Position numbers and translations under genes: made by a program. Under the pieces are notes generated by a model. The model did not search any database and was not told the DNA's origin. It saw only the letters and a list, made by a program, of their open reading frames with translations. Below, piece after piece: positions 57,758 through 64,000 of a stretch of DNA of 64,000 nt. Location: positions 1 to 64,000 of the forward strand of contig NZ_JACBYP010000034.1 of NCBI RefSeq assembly GCF_018982965.1. The letters are read 5' to 3'. The stretch comes from Streptomyces mayonensis (lineage in GTDB: Bacteria; Actinomycetota; Actinomycetes; Streptomycetales; Streptomycetaceae). The number at the start of each line of letters is the position of its first letter. Within the stretch, counting starts at the first letter, position 1.

Positions 57758-58444
57758 ATGATTGATCACGCTCATGACCTGGCGTCTGTCCGAGACGCGA
57801 CCGAGCGGCTGCTCACCGCGGTCGGGAAACTGGACAACGCGTCCGTGACGGAGTCGTCACGGCTTCCCGGCTGGAGCCGCGGCCACGTCCTGGCCCACCT
57901 GGCCCGCAACGCCGACGCTCTCGTGAACGTTCTCGAAGGCCGCCCCATGTACGTCAGCGGCGAGGCCCGGGACGCCGACATCGAGCGGGACGCCCCGCGC
58001 CTGCTCGAAGCCCAGCTCACCGACGTGCGCGAAAGCGCGGCGCGGTTCCAGGAGACGGGAGCGGTGCCCGCGGACTGGTCGCGCACGGTGACTCTGCGCA
58101 ACGGCGTCACCGACACCGCCGCCCGTGTCCCGTTCCGGCGCTGGATCGAGGTCGAGCTGCATCACGTGGACCTGGGCATCGGGTACGAGCTGGAGGACCT
58201 GCCGGCGGACTTCACCGAGCGGGAGAACGAGTTCCTGGCCGCCCGTTTCGCCGGGCACCCGGACGTGCCGCCCACCCGGCTGACGGACGGCACGCGCGCG
58301 TGGCGCACGGGACGGGAGGCCGACGCCCCCGAGGTGACCGTCACCGGCGCCCCGGCCGATCTGCTCGGCTGGCTCGCCGGCCGCCGTGCGGGCACCGCGC
58401 TCACGGTGGAGGGCGGCCCGCTGCCGGCGCTGCCGCCGCTGTAG
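57758..58444 (+). CDS. Maleylpyruvate isomerase/mycothiol-dependent family protein
   Basis: A 228-residue DinB-like metalloprotein of the mycothiol-dependent maleylpyruvate isomerase family. Metal/thiol-site residues are in RGHVLAHLARNADAL and RWIEVELHHVDLGIGYE; the C-terminal sterol-carrier-like domain contains VTVTGAPADLLGWLAGRR. Members use mycothiol, the actinobacterial glutathione substitute, but many have unknown substrates. ATG 57758 lies 7 nt after TAGGGT (57745-57750) without a Shine-Dalgarno sequence, so the mRNA is probably leaderless. Confidence 0.88.
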   Translation: MIDHAHDLASVRDATERLLTAVGKLDNASVTESSRLPGWSRGHVLAHLARNADALVNVLEGRPMYVSGEARDADIERDAPRLLEAQLTDVRESAARFQETGAVPADWSRTVTLRNGVTDTAARVPFRRWIEVELHHVDLGIGYELEDLPADFTERENEFLAARFAGHPDVPPTRLTDGTRAWRTGREADAPEVTVTGAPADLLGWLAGRRAGTALTVEGGPLPALPPL

Positions 58445-58494
58445 GCACCGGGGAGCCGGTCCGAGCGACACCGCCGCGGACTAGGCTGGCCGTC

Positions 58495-59151
58495 ATGACG
58501 TACAGCGGAGAGGTGACGGTCGGCGGGCCCGCCGACGTGCACGAGCTCAAGGACCTGATGATCACCAAGGTCGCGGTCGGCCCGATGAACAACAACGCCT
58601 ACCTGCTGCGTTGCCGGGCCACCGACGAGCAGCTGCTGATCGACGCCGCGAACGACGCGCACACCCTGCTCGGCACGATCGGTGACGACGGCATCGGGTC
58701 CGTCGTCACCACCCACCGGCACGGCGACCACTGGCAGGCGCTGGCCGAGGTCGTCGCCGCGACCGGCGCCCGCACGTACGCGGGCCGGCACGACGCCGAG
58801 GGCATCCCGGTGCCGACCGACGTCGCGGTCGACGACGGCGACACGATCCGGGTGGGAGAGGTGGAACTCACCGCACGCCACGTGGTGGGGCACACGCCGG
58901 GCTCCATCGTCCTCGTCTACGACGACCCCCACGGGCATCCCCACGTGTTCACCGGGGACTGCCTCTTCCCGGGGGGCGTGGGCAACACCTTCAAGGATGC
59001 GGAGGCGTTCGCGAGCCTGATCCACGACGTGGAGACCAAGGTCTTCGACGTGCTCCCGGACGAGACGTGGGTCTACCCCGGGCACGGTGACGACACGACG
59101 CTCGGCGCGGAACGACCGCACCTGCCGGAGTGGCACGCACGCGGCTGGTGA
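58495..59151 (+). CDS. Metallo-beta-lactamase-fold hydrolase
   Basis: A 218-residue MBL-fold protein of glyoxalase II type. The metal-binding THRHGDHWQAL motif, HVVGHTPGSIVLVY, FTGDCLFPGGVGNT and the terminal VYPGHGDDTTLG are all present. It could be a mycothiol-thioester hydrolase given its neighbour, but this is inference. ATG 58495 lies 7 nt after TAGGCT (58482-58487); no ribosome site, so probably leaderless. Confidence 0.9.
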   Translation: MTYSGEVTVGGPADVHELKDLMITKVAVGPMNNNAYLLRCRATDEQLLIDAANDAHTLLGTIGDDGIGSVVTTHRHGDHWQALAEVVAATGARTYAGRHDAEGIPVPTDVAVDDGDTIRVGEVELTARHVVGHTPGSIVLVYDDPHGHPHVFTGDCLFPGGVGNTFKDAEAFASLIHDVETKVFDVLPDETWVYPGHGDDTTLGAERPHLPEWHARGW

Positions 59152-59172
59152 GCGCCGGGCGCGCGCCGCGTA

Positions 59173-59198
59173 CGCCGGGCGGACCTGCCCGCCCGGCG
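59173..59198. terminator. Hairpin after MBL gene
   Basis: Perfect 10-bp stem (CGCCGGGCGG and its complement) with a 6-nt loop, 22 nt after the stop. Confidence 0.7.
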
Positions 59199-59306
59199 CC
59201 CGGAGCGCGCCGTACGCGCCCCGTGTGAAGCCTTCGCACACACCGACGAGCCGTGCACGCTCCCGCCGGGCAGGTGGGCGCGGTCGACTGGAGGCAGCCC
59301 CGCGCG

Positions 59307-59320
59307 GGGTGACGTCACCC
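59307..59320. promoter_or_regulatory. 14-bp perfect palindrome, role unknown
   Basis: GGGTGACGTCACCC lies in the convergent spacer between the MBL and aroQ genes, with further GC-rich symmetry outside it. Position between two 3' ends makes a promoter operator unlikely; it may be part of a terminator structure. Confidence 0.35.
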
Positions 59321-59329
59321 GCGCGGCAC

Positions 59330-59370
59330 GGGCCGCCGGCCTCCCCATCCCCGCCCCCGGCCGGCGGCCC
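59330..59370. terminator. aroQ terminator hairpin
   Basis: Perfect 12-bp stem (GGGCCGCCGGCC and its complement), 17-nt loop, immediately after the aroQ stop. Confidence 0.7.
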
Positions 59371-59376
59371 GGCGGT

Positions 59377-59850
59377 TCAGGCCTGCGCCCGTCCCGTCCC
59401 GGCCAGCGCCGCGATCCGCTCCACCCCGAACGCGTACCCCTGCACACCGCACCCCGCGACGACCCCGTCGGCGCGCTGCGAGACGTAGGAGTGGTGCCGG
59501 AACGGTTCACGGCGGTGGATGTTGGAGATGTGGACCTCCACCACAGGCAGCCCGTCGCAGGTGTTGAGCGCGTCCAGGATCGCGACGGACGTGTGCGAGT
59601 ACGCGGCCGGGTTGATCACGATCCCGCAGTGGTGCAGCCGGGCCTCGTGGATCCAGTCGACCAGTTCGCCCTCGTGGTTGGACTGCCGGAAGTCCACTGT
59701 GCCCCCGTGCGCAGCCGCCGCCTTCACGCACAGGGCCTCGACGTCGGCGAGGGTCTCGGAACCGTAGATCTCCGGCTGCCGCTGACCGAGCAGGTTCAGG
59801 TTGGGCCCGTTGAGGATCAAGATCGGGGCGTCGGCCAGGGTGCGGGTCAC
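59377..59850 (-). CDS. aroQ: Type II 3-dehydroquinate dehydratase
   Basis: A 157-residue type II dehydroquinase of the shikimate pathway (or quinate use), a small enzyme that forms dodecamers. PNLNLLGQRQPEIYG with the catalytic Tyr/Arg loop, NPAAYSHTSVAILDAL, and VEVHISNIHRREPFRHHSY are characteristic. GTG 59850 has GGAGG 4 nt upstream. Confidence 0.95.
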   Translation of the reverse strand: MTRTLADAPILILNGPNLNLLGQRQPEIYGSETLADVEALCVKAAAAHGGTVDFRQSNHEGELVDWIHEARLHHCGIVINPAAYSHTSVAILDALNTCDGLPVVEVHISNIHRREPFRHHSYVSQRADGVVAGCGVQGYAFGVERIAALAGTGRAQA

Positions 59851-60286
59851 GGTTCCTCCGGTCCGTCGGGGTGCGACGGCACGGGGGCGGGCGTCGCTCG
59901 GCCCCGGTTCTATCACGGTGACGTACTGACTCGTCCGTGAGCACCGCTGTGCGGCCGCGCGCCGGGGGCGGGGAGTCGGCCACCGCAGTCGGGCGAGCAG
60001 CACCATGTGCGTGGAGCTGAGGCCGAACAGAAGCCGCGAGGACGATGGTCAGCAGCGCGACGACCGGGCCGGGCAGGTCGCGACCTCAGGTGAGGATCAG
60101 GAGCATGAACGCGCCCGTGGGCGTGAAGGTCGTCCACTGCGGGCACCGGGCCCTGTGCTCCGGCTCTGCCCGCCGCTTCCGGCACCGGCGGGAGCGGCGG
60201 GCGGCTTCGTGCCGCCCGCCGCTCGCCGCTCCGGTGCCGGGTCCGGGTCCGGTGCCGGGTCCGGGTCCGAAGGGGAGCGTCTGGGG
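59851..60286. other. Spacer between aroQ and terC-like gene
   Basis: 436 bp without a credible gene. A GGTCCGGTGCCGGGTCC type direct repeat occurs twice near 60234-60272. On the minus strand short hydrophobic stretches (for example GAFMLLILT just before a stop) could be remains of a membrane protein gene, but the evidence is thin. Confidence 0.5.
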
Positions 60287-61285
60287 TCAGGCCTCGACGC
60301 TGTCCTTCGAGGCGTCGTCGCTGCCGGCGGACGCTTCGGCCGCGGCCTGCTTCTTGGAGGCCCGGAGGCTGGTGATCGTGGTGATGATCAGCACGGAGCA
60401 GATCACGCCGAGCGAGACCGGGATGCTGATCTCGGGCACGTGCACGCCGGACTCGTGCAGGGCGTGCATCACCAGCTTGACGCCGATGAAGCCGAGGATC
60501 ACGGACAGGCCGTAGGACAGGTGGACCAGCTTCTTCAGCAGACCGCCGATGAGGAAGTACAGCTGCCGCAGCCCCATCAGGGCGAACGCGTTGGCCGTGA
60601 ACACGATGTACGGGTCCTGGGTCAGGCCGAAGATCGCCGGGATGGAGTCGAGTGCGAAGAGGACGTCGGTGGTGCCGATGGCGAGCATCACGACCAGCAT
60701 CGGGGTCATGACCCGCTTGCCGTTCTCCTCGATCCACAGCTTGGTGCCGTGGTACCGGTCGGCGACGCCGAAGCGGCGCTCGGCCGCCTTGAGCAGCTTG
60801 TTCTCCTCGAACTCCTCGTCCTCCTCGTCGGCCCGGGCCTCCTGGACGAGCTTCCAGGCGGTCCAGACGAGGAAGGCGCCGAAGATGTAGAAGACCCACG
60901 CGAAGCTGGCGAGGATCGCGGCGCCGGCGGCGATGAAGATCGCCCTCAGGACCAGGGCTATGAGGACACCGATGAGGAGCACACGCTGCTGGTACTGCGA
61001 GGGCACCGCGAACTTCGCCATGATCAGGACGAAGACGAAGAGGTTGTCCACGCTGAGGGACTTCTCGGTGATGAAGCCCGCGAAGAACTCACCGGCGGGC
61101 TGTCCGCCGCCGAAGAACAGCAGGCCGAGCCCGAAGAGTCCGGCCAGGGCGATCCAGACGCCGGTCCAGATGCCGGCTTCCTTGATCGACACGTCGTGCG
61201 GCTTGCGGCCGATGAAGAAATCGACCGAGATCAGGGCGGCTAGGCCCACGATGGTCAGGACCCACAGGGTCACCGAAACTTCCAC
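60287..61285 (-). CDS. TerC-family membrane protein (Alx-like Mn exporter)
   Basis: A 332-residue TerC/Alx-type transporter with about nine membrane helices. Conserved acidic sites lie inside helices: ISVDFFIGRK, SLSVDNLFVFVLIMAKF, DVLFALDSIPAIFGLTQDP and ANAFALMGLRQLYFLIGG. Members of this family lying downstream of yybP-ykoY riboswitches export manganese, and the same riboswitch precedes this gene. GTG 61285 has GGAGG 4 nt upstream. The charged, Ala-rich C terminus is cytosolic. Manganese export for metal homeostasis is the best inference; tellurite resistance is historical naming. Confidence 0.93.
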   Translation of the reverse strand: MEVSVTLWVLTIVGLAALISVDFFIGRKPHDVSIKEAGIWTGVWIALAGLFGLGLLFFGGGQPAGEFFAGFITEKSLSVDNLFVFVLIMAKFAVPSQYQQRVLLIGVLIALVLRAIFIAAGAAILASFAWVFYIFGAFLVWTAWKLVQEARADEEDEEFEENKLLKAAERRFGVADRYHGTKLWIEENGKRVMTPMLVVMLAIGTTDVLFALDSIPAIFGLTQDPYIVFTANAFALMGLRQLYFLIGGLLKKLVHLSYGLSVILGFIGVKLVMHALHESGVHVPEISIPVSLGVICSVLIITTITSLRASKKQAAAEASAGSDDASKDSVEA

Positions 61286-61289
61286 TACG

Positions 61290-61299
61290 CCTCCGGCAG
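61290..61299 (-). promoter_or_regulatory. Shine-Dalgarno site sequestered by riboswitch strand
   Basis: CTGCCGGAGG contains the GGAGG ribosome site of the TerC-family gene and is perfectly complementary to CCTCCGGCAG at the end of the riboswitch aptamer, 30 nt upstream. Confidence 0.8.
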
Positions 61300-61329
61300 T
61301 ACGTCACACGGCAGATGTCAGCGTCGTCG

Positions 61330-61468
61330 CTGCCGGAGGTCTCTTCCACCCCGGGTGCCGGGACGCGTGAACACGTCCGGAACCTCACGGGCCGACGCCC
61401 CGGGATCTGGCCTGATCCGTATTGACGGGTACGCCGCAGCAGGCAGGGAGTACTCCCCTCCGTACGGA
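61330..61468 (-). ncRNA. yybP-ykoY manganese riboswitch
   Basis: In the leader of the TerC-family gene the minus strand shows the yybP-ykoY signature: CGGAGGGGAGTA at the 5' side, CGTCAATACGG in the middle, and GAAGAGACCTCCGGCAG at the 3' side. The closing helix P1 pairs CGGAGG with CCTCCG. The 3' strand (61330-61339) is also an exact complement of the 10 nt holding the Shine-Dalgarno site (61290-61299), so two exclusive structures are possible. A promoter TTTACC-N18-TACTGT lies just upstream. Confidence 0.9.
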
Positions 61469-61541
61469 CGACAGTACCCCAATCACCAAGAGAAGGTAAA
61501 GAGATTCGCAAATTAAGCTCAAAAGGCCAGCTCGGGAACGG

Positions 61542-63557
61542 TCACCGGCCCCAGGAACGGCGGGCGGCGGCGACCTGAGCGAGCACCTGCTGCAGCACCT
61601 GGCTGCCGGACGGCACGACTGGGGGCTCGTACGTCCACGCGTGCCCGACCCACGGGTCGGCGAGGTGGTCCTCGGGCACCGGGGTGAGCCGCAGCAGCGA
61701 GCGCCACAGCGGGTCGAGCAGCGGCCCGTACCCGGCGGAGTCCTCCCGGTCGGCGACCATCATCAGGTGGACCCCGACGGCCGGCCCCTCGTCGGCGAGG
61801 TAGCGCAGCTGGTTCACCGCCCGGTCGTCGAAGCCGTGCGGGAAGTCGTTGACGATCAGGAGCTGCTGGGAGGTGTCGAGACCGGGCGGAAGCGCGTCGG
61901 GAGCGCCGCCGCGCAGGGCCATCTGCACCAGGTCGACGCGCTCGGTCAGGCGGCCCAGGACGTCCGCCGTCCCCGCGGCGCCCAGCGCGGGCGGCGCCGA
62001 GAGGACCCCGGTCTGCACCAGGGGCGCCAGCGCCTCGGTCCCTGCCCCGGCCGGATCGATGACGTGCACGGTGAACTCGCCCGCCGGATAGACGGCCAGC
62101 AGCCGGGCCGCATGTGCGACCGCCGTCCGAAGGCCCAGGCCCCGCATCTCGTGGGAGTCGGTGACCGCACCGTCGGCGGAGGCGGAGCGTCCGCTGTCGA
62201 TCCACAGTCCCCGCTCCAGCGGCAGCCGGACCAGCATCGGGATGCGGATCCGGTCCGCCTCGGGCAGGTGGAGGTCGCCCAGCCGCACGGCCATCGGGAT
62301 CTCCATGGGGACGCGGTACCCGTGCCAGACCGGGTTGTCCCAGCGGGCGTAGGCCGCGGGCAGGGCGGGCTCGACGACCTCGGCCTCCGCGACGAGCTGG
62401 GCGACGTCCCGGTCCAGGGCCTCCCTGGCCTGGGACACCAACCGGCCGTACCGGGTCCGTGCCGCCTCCCGGGCGGCGTCGCCCTGCCCGCCGATCCGGG
62501 TGCGGGGGTCGGACAGGGCCTGGTCCAGCTCCTTCTCCCTGCGAGAGTCGGCGAAGTCGACGGCGCTGCGGTACGCGGCCGTGGTGCGGGCCAGGTCCTC
62601 GAACATGCCCCACACCTGGTTGTAGAGCCGCTCCTCCATGGACCAGCCGGTGGCGTCTCCGGCTACGGGACGGGCGGGCTGCCCCGGTTCTGCCGGGGGC
62701 GCGGACGGCGCGGGCGGGGGTGGTGCCGCGCTCTGCCGGCGCGGGTGGCTGTAGTCGACGGGTCCGCCGGCGGGGGCGGGGTCGTCCGGACCTCCCGGGT
62801 ACGGGTGCGGGGCGCCGTGCTGCCCCGGTCCGTCGGCCGGCTGCGGGCCCGAGGCGCCCTCGGTGTCGTACGGCGACGCGGCCGGCACGGGCCCGGCGGC
62901 GGCCTGCGGCGCGGCGCCGCGGTCGGGACGGTGGGCCGGGGCGGCGGCCTGCGGGGAGCGGTCGCCCTCCGCCGTGCGCGCCGGCGGCGCCGGTACGGAC
63001 CGGGCCAGCCCGCGCGCCACCGCCTCGTGGATGCTCCCGGCGAGCCGGTCGGCCTCCGGCAGCTTCTGGTCGGTGAACAGTTCGGCGAGTCCGCCCGCGT
63101 AGCCCTGGCCGACGGCCCGCACCTTCCAGGCGCCGTGTCTCCGGTAGAGCTCCAGCGCGACGACTGCGGACTCGCTCTCCAGTCCGGTGAGGGTGTAGCT
63201 GGCGACCTCTTCGCCGTCGAGACCCGTCACCGCGACGAACGGCGCGGCGACGGCCCCGAAGCGGGCCGGGCCCCGGCCGCCGACGGGCAGGGCGAGGAGC
63301 ACGCTGACACGGTGTACGGCGTCGGGCACGGCGTCCAGGTCCGCGGCGAGGCGGTGGGCGGCGGCGGCCTGCCGGGAGACCTCGAGCCCCGGCAGTACGG
63401 GGGCGCCCGGGTGCGCCACCCGTTCGACGCCGTGGACGGTGCCGTTCTCGTCGCCGAGCGTGGCTGCGGCCACGACCGGTGTGCCGGCCGAGACCCGGAT
63501 CTCGAGGCGGGCTCTGGGAAGCGGGTGGTTCTGTCCCCGCGTCAGCTCGGCCGTCAT
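61542..63557 (-). CDS. TerD domain fused to degenerate FtsK-like domain
   Basis: A 671-residue cytosolic protein. Residues 1-190 are a TerD domain (VSAGTPVVAAATLGDENGTV, GHGAWKVRAVGQGYAGGLAE-like end). A Pro/Ala-rich disordered linker (about 200-320) leads to a coiled-coil-like region (AARTRYGRLVSQAREALDRD) and a C-terminal domain patterned like FtsK/SpoIIIE ATPases: LGLRTAVAHAARLLAVYPAG then VHVIDPAG, and LLIVNDFPHGFDDRAV followed by VGVHLMMVADRED. The Walker A site is lost (WIDSGRSASADGA, no GKS/GKT). ATG 63557 has GGGGGA 7 nt upstream. A structural or regulatory rather than ATP-driven role is inferred. Confidence 0.85.
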   Translation of the reverse strand: MTAELTRGQNHPLPRARLEIRVSAGTPVVAAATLGDENGTVHGVERVAHPGAPVLPGLEVSRQAAAAHRLAADLDAVPDAVHRVSVLLALPVGGRGPARFGAVAAPFVAVTGLDGEEVASYTLTGLESESAVVALELYRRHGAWKVRAVGQGYAGGLAELFTDQKLPEADRLAGSIHEAVARGLARSVPAPPARTAEGDRSPQAAAPAHRPDRGAAPQAAAGPVPAASPYDTEGASGPQPADGPGQHGAPHPYPGGPDDPAPAGGPVDYSHPRRQSAAPPPPAPSAPPAEPGQPARPVAGDATGWSMEERLYNQVWGMFEDLARTTAAYRSAVDFADSRREKELDQALSDPRTRIGGQGDAAREAARTRYGRLVSQAREALDRDVAQLVAEAEVVEPALPAAYARWDNPVWHGYRVPMEIPMAVRLGDLHLPEADRIRIPMLVRLPLERGLWIDSGRSASADGAVTDSHEMRGLGLRTAVAHAARLLAVYPAGEFTVHVIDPAGAGTEALAPLVQTGVLSAPPALGAAGTADVLGRLTERVDLVQMALRGGAPDALPPGLDTSQQLLIVNDFPHGFDDRAVNQLRYLADEGPAVGVHLMMVADREDSAGYGPLLDPLWRSLLRLTPVPEDHLADPWVGHAWTYEPPVVPSGSQVLQQVLAQVAAARRSWGR

Positions 63558-63820
63558 CGCCTGTCCCCCTGTGTCAGTCGTGCGGCGCCGCGAAGTGTCG
63601 TGCGGCGTCCGGCGGCCCCGCGGGCGGGACCGGCCGTTGGTGTCGGGCCGCGGGCCCCGGGGCCTGTCCGGCGGATCAGGCCGCAGGAGAGCCACGGAAT
63701 CTCGTCGATGCAGGTGAGCGAAGTCCGGTGTGTCCGGCCCCGGGTGTGTCCAGCCGCAGGGCGGAGAGGGCGTCGGCGCGGAGCGTCGTCCGTCGCCGAC
63801 GACGCCCGCGCCGGCGGACC

Positions 63821-64000
63821 CTAGAGGACCGGCAGGATCGCCGGCATCAGGTCCTGGAAGGTGCGGCCGTTGGCCGGGGTGCCGATGGCGGTCATCGACC
63901 AGCCCTGGCCGGCCCGGTGCACCTTGGCCATGATCTGTGCCGTGAAGGCACCGCCGCCGGCCAGCGTGTAGCGGGCGAGTTCCTGGCCGTTGGTCTCGTC
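63821..64000 (-). CDS. TerD-family protein, 5' end outside window
   Basis: The last 59 codons of a leftward TerD-type gene, ending with TAG at 63821. The visible part, LARYTLAGGGAFTAQIMAKV and GWSMTAIGTPANGRTFQDLM, is the C-terminal half of a TerD domain. The start lies beyond the window. It runs in the same direction as the TerD-FtsK-like gene (264-bp gap) and is probably part of a larger ter locus. Confidence 0.9.
   Translation of the reverse strand, partial: DETNGQELARYTLAGGGAFTAQIMAKVHRAGQGWSMTAIGTPANGRTFQDLMPAILPVL

Overview
The window is very GC-rich chromosomal DNA from a Streptomyces species. It carries the sporulation regulator whiA in its usual cluster with yvcK, rapZ and uvrC, an actinobacterial OpcA, mycothiol-type enzyme families, and gene order and proteins very close to the S. 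coelicolor central chromosome around ctaA-ctaB-tkt-tal-zwf-opcA-pgl-pgi-secG-tpiA-pgk-gap-whiA. I see no insertion sequence, prophage, tRNA, rRNA or CRISPR array. Both window ends cut through TerD-family genes.

Layout. 1-7.2 kb: truncated terD gene, a TetR regulator, then a rightward operon of a VTC-type polyphosphate polymerase-like protein, a DUF4956 membrane protein and a CotH-type kinase, followed by an OmpR/histidine-kinase pair. 7.2-15.1 kb: Tat-exported PhoX-like phosphatase with a PHO-box-like repeat, an unrecognised 475-residue protein, a secreted nuclease, a double ABM-domain protein, a holin-like/DUF3618 envelope pair and two small proteins. 15.1-17.1 kb: dapD, a TetR regulator and an SMR efflux gene with an operator covering its start-site promoter. 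17.1-23.8 kb: the complete suf operon, transcribed leftward as sufR-sufB-sufD-Rieske ferredoxin-sufC-sufS-sufU-MIP18/DUF59 factor, with a SufR box and an iron-box-like site in front. 23.9-31.2 kb: AAC(3)-like acetyltransferase, an ABC-2 exporter, ctaA and ctaB (heme A synthesis), and between them a nucleotidyltransferase, an amidohydrolase and an unknown protein.

31.5-44.2 kb is a carbon-metabolism block: tkt-tal-zwf-opcA-pgl rightward (pentose phosphate pathway), then pgi, an RbpA paralogue, secG, tpiA, pgk and gap leftward. 44.9-50.3 kb is whiA-yvcK-rapZ-uvrC with translationally overlapping ends. 50.3-57.5 kb holds a DnaA-box array, an HTH protein, a Tat-exported Rieske protein, a LacI regulator/PfkB kinase pair with a large palindromic operator, and uvrA. 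57.7-64 kb holds two probable leaderless genes (mycothiol-dependent-isomerase family and metallo-beta-lactamase fold), aroQ, a TerC-family transporter behind a yybP-ykoY manganese riboswitch, a TerD domain fused to a degenerate FtsK-like domain, and another truncated terD.

The signals I consider most worth following are the manganese riboswitch, whose closing strand is a perfect 10-base complement of the TerC Shine-Dalgarno region; three consensus DnaA boxes spaced exactly 23 bp apart beside uvrC; dual SufR/iron-box control of suf; the VTC-DUF4956-CotH operon; the TerD-FtsK-like fusion; and a set of seven start codons placed 6-8 nt after TAnnnT hexamers, which predicts leaderless mRNAs. Simple in-frame repeats occur inside the histidine kinase, RapZ and CotH genes.
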